This document shows, piece by piece, positions 11,029-23,617 of a stretch of 64,000 nucleotides of DNA (positions within the stretch are counted from its first letter, which is position 1; every line of letters starts with the position of its first letter). The position numbers and the translations under genes are program-made. This stretch comes from Lutjanus erythropterus (taxonomy: Eukaryota > Chordata > Actinopteri > Lutjaniformes > Lutjanidae): contig CM034597.1 in NCBI GenBank assembly GCA_020091685.1, positions 29,252,388 through 29,316,387 on the forward strand, given 5' to 3'. Below the pieces are notes generated by a model that was not told the DNA's origin, searched no databases, and saw nothing but the letters and a program-made list of their open reading frames with translations.

Positions 11029-11450
11029 TACACTCTTAGAAGTAAGAGTTCCAAAAGGGTTCTCCCATTTAGGGCTGAAGTTCTACCAAGAGACATTTGC
11101 AGGGTTCATAAAGGGTTACATTAATTTCATCCAAATTTTCATTCAACGAACCAGTTCATCAAGAATTCTTTGTATCATATTGTGAAAGGGTTATTGGTAG
11201 AACCCCCTGGGTGGGTTCTAGATAAAAAAAATCTTGGAAAATAAAAGCCCCTGGCTTAGTTCTTGTTAGCGGCAGAGGAAGGTGGAAAGGTTCTGTATAG
11301 ATTGCCAGAGAGGGTTCTAAGTGGAACCATTATATCATAGAAGGGTTCACTGTAGAAACTCGCATAGGGGATTCAGGGTGAAAATTTTCACAGATGGTTC
11401 TAGGTACCCTTTATGTTGGGTTCTAGGTTAAACTCTTTCTCTGTTGTGCC
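11029..11450 (+). mobile_element. TACACTC-ended, GGTTCTA-rich element, 3'-truncated copy
   Basis: Starts TACACTCTTAGAAGTAAGAG and continues with repeated GGTTCTA, GGGTTCTAGGT and TAGAAC words. The same start is seen at 17451 and 52953 and, inverted, at 18395 and 54902. It shares GGGTGGGTTCTAGAT with the copy at 52953-54902. No inverted right end is found, so it is truncated at about 11450. Confidence 0.7.
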
Positions 11451-14259
11451 TGTGAAGATATGACTTGTTCAGGGTTCCAGCCACTACTATTGTCTCATCC
11501 TGCCAACCATTTATTTACAGTGAAGCTCGCGATTGCTTGCTTTAAAATTGTTGTTATTTCTCAGGTGAGTGTAGTAACACTGTCAGTTAAGTTACTGAGT
11601 AGACAATGGTGTAAAGCAAAGTTATAACCCCCCTGTCTTCAGTCTTATAAGTGGTAATTTTCCTGACATTTTGTGTCAGGTAATTATTGTCCCAGGTTAT
11701 AAAAAATGCCACTTCCTGAGTAGTCTTGACACCTCATTTGACATAATCTTGAATGTCTGAGGTGTTAATCTGAGCTTGTTGGGTCATTTAGGTCCCAAAG
11801 CTTTTCTTAATACGCTAATCATGCAACCCTGGCCATGTTTATGTTTCAATAAGCTCTCATAAATAGGTATTTAAGTGACAGACACAGCAGGAGGTAACAT
11901 TGCCGAGGCCTGGCTCCAATTACCTCCCCAGGCTAATACTGTTTTAACCGCTCCTCTCAGCACTGTGCCATCTAAGAGGCACCATGTCTCATGCACTCGT
12001 AGGGCCATTTTCATCTGTCTGGAGCTTCCAAGACCGCAGCTGACATTGTTTGTGTCCCCACAAAGTGGTCAAGATGCTTTTAACACAACCTCCTCTATTT
12101 GACTTTCCATGAGCACAACAAAGCACAGACAGCTCCTAAAGTAGCAATCTTCTTTTTGACAGTTACAGATATGGAATAAATAAAAAGGCAGAGCGTGGAG
12201 AGCTTCGCCTGTCTGATCCAAACTCACCCAGGACAGGATAAAGAAGGTACAGAGAGGGGGAGAGATAGAAAACCAGAGAGAGGGAGAGAAACAGACAGAA
12301 AGAGGGTGTAGGAGGAAAAACACAAAGTACAAGAAAGAGAGATTACTGAGACAGGTAGACAGGGAGGAGAAAACGAGAGAGAGTGAGCGGGGGAAGATTG
12401 CTCCCCCACCACCCACCACCCCACGCCTGTATTTATCAAAAGAATCGTCAGTATTAGCCCAGGAGTTGAAGCCTTTATCTCCCCGTGCAGGTGCCTTATG
12501 TCCCGGGGCCCCAGCATCAGTTGGTGCTGGGGGCTGCAGGGCTTGGCTGGCCTCGCCTAAGCTGGGCATCTCAGTGAGAGACAACTGGCAGATTACAGTC
12601 CTGCAGGACGTTCACCGCTACAGGTGGAAGGATCTGTCCTCTATCCCTTCATCCGTCCCTTTTTTCCTACCATCCCTCTCTCCATGATTCCTCTAGCCTG
12701 GAGACATCAGAGCTGACAGAGGCCCGGATTTACTTTCATCTGGCATTTAAACACAGCTACAGGTTACCTGTTTGATAAGTAATGAATGATGGATAAACTA
12801 ATTAAAAAGGACTGCATTGCTTTTGAAGTATGTGACAGATTAACAAGGGATTTTATTCTGTAAGCACACAGAGTCCTAACAAGTTTCTCACACATGAGAT
12901 ATTTCATACGTCAAATATGTACATGCTTTGTAATACAGATTACAGTATGTGGAGCTTCATTGATTTGGTTGTTTGTTTGTGTTATGAACATCATTAAAAG
13001 TAGCAAAATAATTATTTATTTTTTATGGACTTCACAGTTAACATCCTCATGGAGCTACATCTATGTTATTGAGAAGCTGTGGCTAAGATAGGATTTTCCC
13101 TAGTTTGGTATTAGAGAGGATAATCCTAACTAACTAAAGCAATCCTTTCTCACTTATTTCATCCTATAGTAGCTTATCTCAGGTTAGGAAATTCTACATA
13201 CTCAATTCAACATCTCTAACCAATTTTTATGTCCATTACCAAGCAATCAACACTACTTTTTTTTTCATCTCACTGAGCTAAACAACTTTGTAATGTTGTT
13301 TTTTTTAATCATTGAAACAAACTAAAACCTACAAAAAATTGAGCAAAAACAACAATGGACAATTGATTTAAAGACAGATTAGTTAGGGACCTTTCAAAAT
13401 TTAAGAGAGAGATCCACTGGAGGAAAACAGTGGAGGGTCATGCTTATTTAATTTTAGTCCAAGAGTTGTTTTCAGTCTAAGTCCTGGGGACGGTCATTCA
13501 AAACTTTTGAATTGATCAATTTAAAAAAAGAAAGAAAACTCTTCGTTAGCTTATTTCAGCATGAGCCTGACCCTGCTTCAGCCTGAGCCCAATATGTTTC
13601 TGGACAAGCTTCCCTATATGTTATATAGGACAGATGGCAATAGAAATAAAAATGCAGACAGCCTATTTTCCCCTCATTTTAAATGGAGTCATTCTACCAT
13701 TTTAATGTTCTTCATTTATGAAAACGGCTCTTTAAAAATAACGAAAAAAGTGAGTAATCTACATGCAACATGTCTGAGAACAGAAGATTTACACTCTGAC
13801 TCTCACAGTCTTATACACAGTTATCTGAGGAGAGTTAGTTACAGGAGGTTTAGATTTAGGGAAGTTACAGTGTTTGTGTAATACACATGTACATACATGT
13901 CTTTAGTCAGGGTAGGAACATTGACCTAGGAACTGTTCATGTGTAATGCCTCTATTCCTATATCAGGCCCTAACCCCAATTACCATGGTTACTAAATAGT
14001 TAAACTAGGATCTGTGAGTTAGGATACTTCTGTAATACAGTCCCTGCTGAATTAAAGCAAACCTGTTTCATCTTGCAAACATTAGCATCATATTCATTAC
14101 TCACAGTGAGTTCCAAAAATATTACATCCTCTAAATTAAATTGGCTCTAGTTATTGCTAATTGACTTTAAGTTCAAAGTGAAAAAATGCCAATGAAGTGA
14201 GAAAAGGAGTGAGAGTGTTTATGAGACAGTGGAAAGAGAGGAAACCATATTTTCTTGTA

Positions 14260-14540
14260 CTCGTCTGTCGAAGACAACAACCCCCTTGGTGGCACTAGGT
14301 GCCAACCACACTCCCTGCGGCCTGCTCGATGTTAGACTGCTAGAGCAAAGAATTGCCCAGCATCCTTATTTTCCGAGATAAGCTAATTAGAAAGTCAGAG
14401 AGCGTGGTGTAATGCAGCTGTTGGAGGCCGGAATGCCGTGGGGTGGGGTAATGGCCAGGATGGCTGCATGAGACTGATTGCATCAACCAACAGATGCTTC
14501 ATACGGAGTCCCGTGTGGAGCGTAGAGGGCACAGTTTGAC
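14260..14540. other. Candidate conserved non-coding block
   Basis: Non-repetitive stretch of balanced composition containing GAGATAAGCTAATTAGAAAG and GTGTAATGCAGCTGTTGG, with homeodomain-type TAATTA and E-box CAGCTG words. It has no long ORF. The call rests on composition only; conservation was not tested. Confidence 0.3.
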
Positions 14541-14559
14541 GGCAGAAGATAGTTTCCAA

Positions 14560-14900
14560 CACTGCACATTAGGTCAGCATCTAACAATTACTTTCGTTAT
14601 CAATTAATCCCAAGATAATTTTCTGAATTAGTCATTTGTGCAGTCAATAAAAAATGTTCAAAGATAGTGAAGTTCACTGAGCCCAAGGTGATATCCTCAA
14701 ATGTCTTTTGTCCCAAAAAAAAAAAAGAAGCCAAAAGCAAAATGTAGTCAGTTTGCAATTACATTAAATAGAAAAAACAACAGATTCTCCATATTTAGAA
14801 AGCTGGAACTGGAGAATTTTTAATTATTTTTAAAATATTAACTGATTGATGTTTGTGCTCATAAACTAATTGACACACTGTTTCAGCTCTCATACACATC
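14560..14900. repeat. Copy of 'ATTAATC...TTTCAGCTCT' dispersed repeat
   Basis: Runs from AACAATTACTTTCGTTATCA through CCAAGGTGATATCCTCAAAT, AAGCTGGAACTGGAGAATTT and AACTAATTGACACACTGTTT to CAGCTCT. Same family as 6800-6925 and 1543-1640, and this is the fullest copy. About 340 bp, non-coding, no clear target-site duplication. Confidence 0.65.
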
Positions 14901-15366
14901 TGAATTAAAATACATTAAAACAAAGTATCCTGTCTGTGCAGCAATAAGACCATTATGTAATTAAGTGACTTCACAGCGACACATAAAAGACGATTCAAAC
15001 ACAGTTTACATGTAATTCTAACATTATTGTTACTCTAACCTGACAATCTAAGATACGTGTCTTTACATAATATCTATCTCATTAGATCTGTGATGTATAA
15101 TATAATGGAAATGTTCTGATATGTGGTGTCTCTTTTAATTAACTTTCCACTTCTTCGTCAGTCAGTAGGTGTGTGGATAAAAATAGCTACACCTCTAACT
15201 GAGCTAACAGATGAACAGTCAGAGTTGGAGGAAATGGGTTGCCAAACATTGCCTCTAAAGTTAGAACCAGCCAACCTTGATCAAGGGTAAATGCTTTTTC
15301 CTCCCCCTTTTTTATGGGAGGCAACAAAAAACAGAGGAGTGCCTTTCAAGCAGTTCTGCTCAGGTG

Positions 15367-15425
15367 CAAGTCAGTCAGTCCGGGCAGGCAGGCAGACAGA
15401 CAGTCAGTCAGTCAATCAGTCAGTC
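15367..15425. repeat. (CAGT/CAGG/CAGA)n tetranucleotide tract
   Basis: Imperfect tetranucleotide array in which CAGT blocks flank CAGG and CAGA units. Confidence 0.9.
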
Positions 15426-16799
15426 GGGGCAATTTTGCTTTTCTACCAAAATCCTTCCTGTAAGCGTGTGATGCAACAGCATAGTGAAATTCTATTTGGA
15501 GATGTCTGCCTCTCCATCGGGGTGCGTGTTAGCAGTAATTGTTCTGTCAATCAGCACAGCTCCAGCCTGCCTGCTTCCCCTGCCACTTGTTAAGCCCTGG
15601 CAGAGGGCGAGGGGTGAGGAGAGGTGAGGCAGGGTGAGGGAAAGAGAAAGGATACCTCCACCGCCCTGTGTGTCTCTCCTTACTCACCTTTGTCTGTTTT
15701 TACAGTGTTTTCTCCTGAAAACTCAACTTACTGTCTGTTTGTCCTCTCAACCTTTTTACTTATTTTCCCAGTTTTTATATCTTGCTTTGTTCTGATTCTC
15801 CTGACTTTACGTCTTTCTCTGTATTTTCTCTTATATGAATTATGTGAATTGTCATCCTGGTATTTCTTCTTTTCCATGTAGTCAGTGTTATACCTTAATG
15901 AATGTGTTGCTGAAAGTCAGAAAGCATGTAAAAATGGTTCTGACATTTCAGTGCTGTTATGTCCTATTACAGGCATAACATTTTTTAAGGGACTTAGAGC
16001 GATTTGTAGAACATAAGACATTTTTTTTAATTTCTGGTGATTGAAGAGAAGGAGGATGTGTTGAATGTACTTTGAATTATGTGCATGTGCTTATTCTTTG
16101 AGGAGAACATTGCCATTTTCAGTCCCATCCCTCCAGTTTGGCTTTCTTTTTCTTTTTGTTTTCTCTTAGTTTTGGAGAAGCTAGCTTACACAGGCTATCT
16201 AAATGTGCTAGCTAAGCTAGCAAACACCTGACAATTATGCTGTTTTGTAACATTCAAGACTGATGTGAGTGAAGTGTAACCATGGTACTCGAAGTGCATA
16301 TGTGCTGTGTTATGACAGAAACTGCTGTGAAAGCCTTAAGCAAGGAGACAACCTAAGAGGCTTTATGCAGCGCTTCAAACTGAACCCCTTAGCTTAGGGA
16401 AATATTTTGCTCGAGGGCAAAACTAAGTTTGAAAACCGCTCTCATTTCATCAATACAAACCTTTGTATATTTAGTGTATTTATATTATAAAGTTCTTTTT
16501 ATTAAAAAATTTTGACACAAATCAGAAAAATAACAGAAAATGACCAAAACAGCAGACACATATTGCACATAGGTCTCGCAGTATGAAGAAAATTGTACTT
16601 GTCAGCCTTGTAAAAAAAAAAAAAAACTCCTGAGCCGTGCTGTCTTGGGTCCGAATGCAGTGAGTGTGTGACGGTAGTGAGGGAGATGGTCTCTCTCTTG
16701 AGGACAGAGTGTCAGGCAGCAAATTGAAGACAGACAGACTGTAAAGGTTGTGCGAGAACTACTGCAGACCTCCTCTCTGACTCCTTCCTTCGTTCAGCG

Positions 16800-17060
16800 A
16801 GTCCGCTCTCCCCTCTTCCCTCGCCGCTGAGCCACTTTGTCCAATTAACCATGTGCCATGCCTTTTAATAATAGACCTTTTAATTGTCGACAAATGAAGA
16901 GTGATGTAAAATAGCTAATAGCTTGTGCTAATTATTAGGGGAATTGAACGCTTGTTAATTAAGGGCAAACAGGACAAGGACCGGCGCGGGTAATTTGAGC
17001 AATAAAACCCGGACTAACGAATCATTTCCAAACAGACTCGCTTCATAAAAACATCAAGCG
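16800..17060. other. Candidate conserved non-coding block, TAATTA-rich
   Basis: Non-repetitive, with many homeodomain-type words: CCAATTAACC, TTTTAATTGTC, GCTAATTATTAGG, TGTTAATTAAGG, TTTGAGCAATAAAAC. It then passes into ACCGGCGCGGGTAATTTGAG. This clustering is typical of developmental enhancers in large vertebrate introns. Inference from motif density only. Confidence 0.35.
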
Positions 17061-17450
17061 ACCCCCGGTTTGCGGCCCCCATCCCAGCGTTAACAACTAC
17101 CACCATATCCACTGACCTGAATCACACACACAGACACACATGTACACGGTCACACACATGTAAGTATACACAGAGGAAATATAAACAGAAAAGTCCTGGT
17201 TTCCTAAATAAGACAAGACAAATCACAACTATATAGTGTCTTTAGAATGTAATAACAAAGATTATTTGCTCCAACAAGAGTCTCAGTGGTATGATACAAC
17301 GTCTGAGATGCTTGTTTAGTATTAAAACACAGTGTATTAAAATAAATAAATTCCCTGTGTAGTTGTTGACTTATATTGCAACCAATTCATGTTGATATTT
17401 AGTGTCTCACCTATTTCCCTCTTTGCTCATCTCCCTTTGGTCATACTCGT

Positions 17451-18395
17451 TACACTCTTAGAAATAAAGGTGCTAACTGGGACTGTATAGGGTTCTTCAA
17501 CTTGTCCCCATAAGAGACACCGTTTTGGTTTCCTTTATAAAGGTTCTACCAGGAGTCCTTTCAGGGTTTCTTCCTACAACCCAACATAAAGGGTTACCCC
17601 TGGAGCCATCTGTGAAATGTTCCGCTGACACCCCTTCTACAGAGAACATGTCTATGAAATGGTTACACCCAGAGCCTTTCCACCTTCTAAGACTGCTTCT
17701 ATCAAGAACCCTTTCATATTACAAGGGTTTTATCTAGAACCCACCAAAAGCCATTTTCTACCAAGTCTTGAGCGGAACCATTGTAAACAACAAAGGGTAT
17801 GCAATGCACAACGACCTGTAGAATATGACACGCTGACTTTGTTCCTAAGGAAAGCCTGCTTTTTGGAACCACCTTTGGGGCCAGTTCCATGTTTGTGGAA
17901 AAGGCCTATATGAGAGGATCTACAGAAAACCCATCTATGATGTAACGGTTCCACCCAGAACCTGCTCTGGGGATTCTTCCGAGAACCCTTTTATATTCCA
18001 AGGGGTTCCTCTAGAACCCACTCAGGGCGATTTTAAATATACCCTTTTTAGGGTTTCACCTGTAACTCTCGTCTTCAGACGGTTCAGCAAAAACACTAAT
18101 TATATTCTATAGATGAGGTAGAAACACAAGAAAAACAGTAAAATAAATTTGTTAAAAGATCTGTTTTTCTGTATCTGGAATCAACTTAACACTCATGCCT
18201 TCAACAATCCTTAAAGAGTTCTTTCTTCCTAAGGGTTCTTTGGATGAAAATCGTTCTTAATGGAATCCTTAGTCTTACAAAGAACCCTTGACAAACCTAT
18301 TTTTCACAAAAGGAGTTTTCAGAAACAAATGGTTCTAGGTAGAACCCCAGCCCTTCAGGAAGAACTATTTTGGAACCCCTATTTCTAAGAGTGTA
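17451..18395. mobile_element. TACACTC-ended, GGTTCTA-rich DNA element, complete
   Basis: It begins TACACTCTTAGAAATA and ends with the exact inverted copy (18380-18395), a perfect 16-bp terminal inverted repeat. If the termini are taken as CACTC...GAGTG, TA is duplicated at both ends. The interior is full of AGAACC/GGTTCT words spaced about 20-40 bases apart and has no coding capacity. An inner block at about 17770-17905 is shared with the copy at 52953-54902. About 945 bp. I do not know its family name. Confidence 0.85.
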
Positions 18396-20204
18396 GACTC
18401 GAGGCTAAAGGAAAGAAATGGATTGTCAGCCATGGCTTTACACATCCACTGTCTTCCTCCAGAGACCAGAGTAGCTTTACTGCCTTTTCACATCCATGTT
18501 TCTCAATTTCACGATGTTTTACTGTAACATAATCTTTATTACACCTATACCGTGCCTGAGGCCTGTATCTCTGCGTGGTTGCGTGTGTTTAATTTAAAAC
18601 AGAGACTGTGTTCTGTGCTGTTTCCTCGCTCTCGAGCCCATTTTGAAGTGGGAACCGTAGCAATCATCCGACAGACAGTCTATGGGTTTCATATAAGATT
18701 CTTAGATTAAAAAAATGTTATATATGATGTTCCCTCTCCGTCAACATTGTCTGTGCGATAAGGGAGATGGACAAAATCTTTTAATAAAAACCAAGCGCAG
18801 GAGAAAGTGAGAGACACACAGGCACGAGCACACACACCTAATTATCTGTCACCAGTTCGACCGCCGAGAGGAAATGGAGTGATGTATGAATCTGAGCGAA
18901 TATTTGGAGGAAGAAAAAGAGAATACCTGATGTACTGTAGCTGTGAAAGTGATTTGGTAACTCAAGCCAAAATCTGGAGTGGTGTGTTCATCTTCCGGGG
19001 CAATTACTTTCCCTTTCCACCTCACTCCAGTTGTCTTTAAAGACTTGAAAGAGGAAAAGTGATCACAAAGCTCTGTTTTATTAGATGAAATGGCACCTCT
19101 CCCCATTTCCACTTTTCTGTTCCATCTGGGAGTCTTTATTCATCTGGGTTGGACAAACTGGAGGGGGAGTCAGAGGAAAGAGAGAATGAGAGAGAGAGAG
19201 AGAAGCGCCAATCAGAACAATCAACAGCACGTGCAGCTTCCTTGTTCACAGAAACTCATTAGCATGCTGCCAAAGGAAGTGAAAGAGGATTATGTGGGAG
19301 AAATAATGGGACAAAACGTAACAAATAGATTAATAATCTTCTAGATGAGGATAAGGATGTGTGTGTGTGTGTGCGTGTGCTGCATTTGTGCACAATAGCA
19401 CGTGTTTGCGCACAGTTTCCTGCGGAGAAAAGGGTGGCAGAAAAGGAGAAAAAGCGAGGGTATTGCGACAGAGAAGCAACTTGCTTCTGGCTCTCCATTC
19501 AACCCACAAATGACTTACCTGGACAGTTTTATGTTTGCCTGGAGGAGAATTAAAAAGGCACTTCATTTCCCCTTTTACAGGCTGGGTACGCATGTCAGCG
19601 CAACCCTCCCTGAAAGCGCTCTAATCTAAATGCTTTTGTCAGGGGAGATTTGGTAGATTGCAGCAGGCAGAGGTACAAATTGGTTGTGTCATCTTATAAT
19701 GAACTAGGTGAGGCGTTGCAGTTTTTCTGCAGCCAGCAGTCCCCTGATTACTGTACTGTAAGTCAGCGGCTGCTTTTAGTATTGTAGGCGGAAGACCTCA
19801 CCTTCACCCCTCTTTGTTCAGGCAGCCTGATCTCATGAACACTGCAAAATGTTTTGTCGTCGCGAGCCCAGCGTGCCACAAAGACAAATTCTTCAGTAGC
19901 TGGTCCTAAAGTATTTTTATACACCCGGGCTCCTTGCCCCATGCTGGATTTACATTGCATATATATAAAAGCCAGGCCTGCGTGCTGTACAGAATACTGC
20001 AAGGGGTTTTGGGTGTTGATGCTTGGCTATAGGCTATTTGAAGCTTATTGGGTGTGCTCAGCACGATGGTGAGTTGACCCCGTGACTCCAACTAAAGGAT
20101 TATGGGTATCTCAGCGATTCCACAAAGCCATGCTGTCAGGTGTTTACGGGACATATTAGGACACTCTGTAGGACTGGTTGATATCTGCATTCTGCCCAAG
20201 ACAG

Positions 20205-20206
<2 letters not shown>

Positions 20207-20258
<52 letters not shown>
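20207..20258. repeat. (GT)n microsatellite, about 26 units
   Basis: Uninterrupted GT array followed by TTTGTGTTTGTGTG. Confidence 0.97.
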
Positions 20259-20261
<3 letters not shown>

Positions 20262-21112
20262 TGTTTGTGTGTCAGACATGGTAATGAATTCAGATGGCTC
20301 AGCTCAAGTCAACAGTGATGTGGTTCAGGTTCCAGCTCTGCAGATGCTTCAGCACGGTCAGTATCTGTGGCTGGCAGGCCCACAAAACTGTCCCCCTCCT
20401 CCTCCTGAAAATGGATCCTTGAAGAAATCCCCCTGTCTCCTAATTGCATTCACCTCTTCTCAGTGACTTTCTTGGTCTCCTCTCATTGACACATAAACTT
20501 TCTTTGTGTAGATACACGTCAGCATGAGGCAAACAAGAGTCAAAAACACACAACCTCCATTAGCTCTCAAGAGTACTTTGTCTTAGCTCGCTGTCATTTT
20601 AGCATCTCCCACATCTCTCTCTCTCTGTGCTTTCACCGTGTGTTTTGTGTGTGTCAGGGCGCTTTCATGGATGTGTTGCTTGTATGATTGTATTGAAATT
20701 GGTCTCCTCTCTGTGCTGCTTGAATGCATCTGGGTGTCAGAGATGTGAGCGGTGAAATGGAGTGTGAAGTTCGGGGGATTTGATTGTCTGAAAACTCACG
20801 ACTGTGATTTAATTACGAGAGCAGAGTTAAAGTTACAAGGGGAAAAGATGTCGAGAAGAAAGAGAAAGAAAAATGAAGAAAGATTACTATGATTACTATG
20901 CTAGCCCAGTCGACTATCCATGGAATATGCATCCTACTATAACATCAAACACACAGTTATGCATTGGTGCTCATTGTACTAATGCTTGCATAAAAGGCTA
21001 TTATATTATTGTTTATCCAGTGTTTTTATACAGCCCCAACTCCCGTATGAAAATTTTCCACATAGGTTATCCATCAATCAACCCCTCATCACAACATCTT
21101 ATAGTTTCAATC

Positions 21113-21150
21113 CTGTCTCCTAGAAATTATGTTTGTATCTTACTAAATTG
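21113..21150 (+). repeat. Inverted repeat arm flanking the ISRm11-like element, left
   Basis: Contains GTCTCCTAGAAATTAT, which is found inverted at 23402-23442, about 2.3 kb away, outside the right end of the mariner-type element. The similarity extends loosely on both sides (TTTGTAT.../TTTATAC..., ACTAAATTG/ACTAATTTGC). Confidence 0.6.
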
Positions 21151-21176
21151 TTTTCATAATTACATTGTGGTAATTT

Positions 21177-23235
21177 ACAATCCCAACTCCAAAAATGTTG
21201 TGATGTTGTGTAGAACGTAAATAAAAACAGAATGCAATGATTTGCACTTCATTTTTTGACATGTATTCAGTAGATTAGAGTACAGTGACAAGATCGTTTT
21301 CTGTGTCCTGAGCCCCTCCCAGTAGACGAGCAACACGCCCTTCATGAGCATAAGCAACAGTTTACTGAGGCTATTGTGTGGGAGCACAGACTGACAGACA
21401 TCAGCTATGTGTAATAAAACAGACACCTGACAACAGAAAACACAGACAGAGGAGACAAACTACATTTAAAAACAAAGATTCAGCGTGAAGATACAAAAGT
21501 ACTGAGAGCTGAACATAAAGGGACTTTTAAAAAGGTCTTTCTTTAAAAAGGTTTACAAGCAAACATGAAGATAAATCCACTTTTTAATCCCAAAGTTTTA
21601 AAAATAAACTCTGAGCTCTCATCTGGCTGGTCAGCACATCTGTAATATTCTGTGAATCACTGCTGCAGAGGGTTGAAACCTCAGCAAAGCTCCGTGATAC
21701 ACGTAAATGAACACAACTGAAGGTGAAGTCAAAAGTAACCGAGTGAGCTGACAAACTCCTGGGTTGAGGATGTTGCTCATTAGGTTCTTTTCTCTTTATA
21801 TAATGCCGTTTTATAGCAACTTTTTCTGCAGTAGTTTCTGTCATTGACTCAGAGTCTCACCAAGGGAAGATGCACATGCAGGTGCACTAGGAGGAGGAGT
21901 CCCCCGGGTCCTAAAAGACCTGTTATTGGTTTACGTCTACCGTCACGGGACAGATTCTCTAAATGCTGAAAACAGAGCCATAGAGGAGGTGCAGAAGTCT
22001 AGTTCTCTTTCAGAACACCAGATTTACAATTTTGCTGAAAGGTTTTTATAAAATTATTTCTCAGTTATACCAAAATAATGTTGCCTACTGGAGCTTTAAA
22101 GGGTTATCCTCGAAAGGCTCAGTCATTCACAAGCAAGCATGGCGTGAAGTTCAGCACTATGCAGAAAACTGCATGGGAAATAGTTCAACAGTTGGAGAAC
22201 AAACTTTGTCAGTACAAAACTGCAAGCAATGGAGGGATTTCACCATCTAAAATCCATAATATCATTAAAAAATTTAGAGAAATCTCTTCATGTACGGGGC
22301 AGGGCTGAAAACCAACATTGAATGTCTGTGACCTTTGACCCCTCAGGCAGCACTGCATTAAAAACACGCAAAACTGTACAAAGGATCCTACATGGACTTG
22401 AGAACACTTTGGAAAGTTGTCAGTAAACATGGTTTTTCGCTGCATCTACAAATGCAAGTTAAGACTCTACCATGCAAAGTGAAAGCCATAATCAACAACG
22501 TCCACAAACGCCGTGGACTTCTCTGGGCACGAGCTCGTCTGAGATGTGCTGACACAAAAATTCAAATTGTTTTCAGGAATCATTGACATTGTAACCTCTG
22601 GGCTAAACAATAAGTACCATCCAGATTGTTACTGGCACTAACTCTAAAAGTCAGTATCTGTAATTATGTAGGGTTCTGTCAGTGTGTAGTTATTGTGTAT
22701 TTATTTATGTGTCTTAATCTGTTTTCCTAGGTGGCATATCCTTTTATTCTATCCACTGATTATTATTAACATTATTTATTTACTTATTTATTGATTGATT
22801 TTCATTTATTTTCTATTCTTGGTTTTATCCTGCCTCTGGTGTTTCTTCAGTTCACATTCAGGTACTATACTGGCCTGTCCTCAGTCCAGAGCTGTCTCCC
22901 ATTATGAGAACATAAAATATGACATCAGAGACCCCAAACTGTAGAGCTCCTGAAGTCGTATATCAAGCAAGAATAAAAAAGATTTTCACTTTCAAAACTT
23001 CAACAATTACTGTCCTCAGTTTCCAAACACTTACTCAGTGTTGTTGAAAGAAAGGGTGATGCATCACAGTGGAAAAATGCCCCCGTGACAACTTTTTTGG
23101 AATGTGTTGCAGGCATACAGTTCAGACTGAGTGTCTATTTAGAAAAAGCAATGAAGTTAATGAGTTTGAACATTAAATATCTTGTCTTTGTACTGTATGA
23201 AATTGAATAGTGTGTAGCAGTTATAGTGTATTGCA
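21177..23235 (+). pseudogene. Broken Tc1/mariner-superfamily (ISRm11-like) transposon
   Basis: The left end carries CAATCCCAACTCCAAAAATG, GTAAATAAAAACAGAATGCA and ATGATTTGCA, as in ISRm11-like fish elements I recall. The transposase remains readable in pieces. At 22118-22280 a helix-turn-helix region reads HGVKFSTMQKTAWEIVQQ and GGISPSKIHNIIKKF. At 22391-22590 there are FSLHLQMQVKTLPCKVK- and RRGLLWARARLRCADTK-like stretches. At 22860-23080 there is the C-terminal ILACPQSRAVS region and a decayed helical tail. Frames shift between pieces and stops occur, so it is dead. About 700 bp of unrelated sequence (21270-22015) interrupts the 5' part, and the right terminal repeat is missing. The superfamily name is from memory. 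Confidence 0.8.
21270..22015. mobile_element. Unclassified insert inside the ISRm11-like element
   Basis: This stretch does not fit the mariner-type element that flanks it. It shares a 26-base exact word (21492-21517) with 26989-27014, plus TAGACGAG nearby in both places, so it is probably part of another dispersed repeat. Its ends are not defined and no inverted repeat was found. Confidence 0.45.
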
Positions 23236-23401
23236 AGAAATGGAATGGAACATGTTGTCAGTGAAGATTTTACTGATACATTCAGTATCAACATTTTTGT
23301 CACTTGCCAGGTACGTTAATTAACAACAACACTTCGGCATTATGTTACTACAAAACACACTTCAGTTGTCATTAAGTTTCCCTTAAAACGTATTTGCCAT
23401 T

Positions 23402-23442
23402 GCAAATTAGTTGCGTATAAATATAATTTCTAGGAGACGGGG
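23402..23442 (-). repeat. Inverted repeat arm flanking the ISRm11-like element, right
   Basis: Reverse complement carries CCGTCTCCTAGAAATTAT, matching the arm at 21113-21150. The adjoining sequence (CATTATGTTACTACAAAACA, TCAGTTGTCATTAAGTTTCC) belongs to a MITE-like repeat I recall from fish, so the mariner-type element may have landed inside a MITE. Confidence 0.6.
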
Positions 23443-23595
23443 TTGATATTTTAGCATCAATCCAGCTGTAGCCTTTGTGATGACAGAGTGGTTTGTTGTG
23501 GTGATGTTTTCAGTCGTTTCCCCAATAATTCAAATCATCTGAGCGAGCCCACAGTTGAATTGTCAGTCTCTCAGTCCATTCGTAAAATGGCCATT

Positions 23596-23617
23596 TAAAA
23601 AAAAAAAAAAAAAAAAA
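23596..23617. repeat. Poly(A) run
   Basis: About 22 A residues. No retroelement body is recognised upstream. Confidence 0.9.

Noticed and set aside
12069-12584. 171-codon reverse open frame
   Set aside because: Translation of a purine-rich tract on the opposite strand; Ser/Leu/Phe-rich with no recognisable domain.
15367-15425. CRISPR-like short repeats
   Set aside because: A tetranucleotide microsatellite with no spacers, in a eukaryotic genome. No CRISPR-like array was found anywhere.
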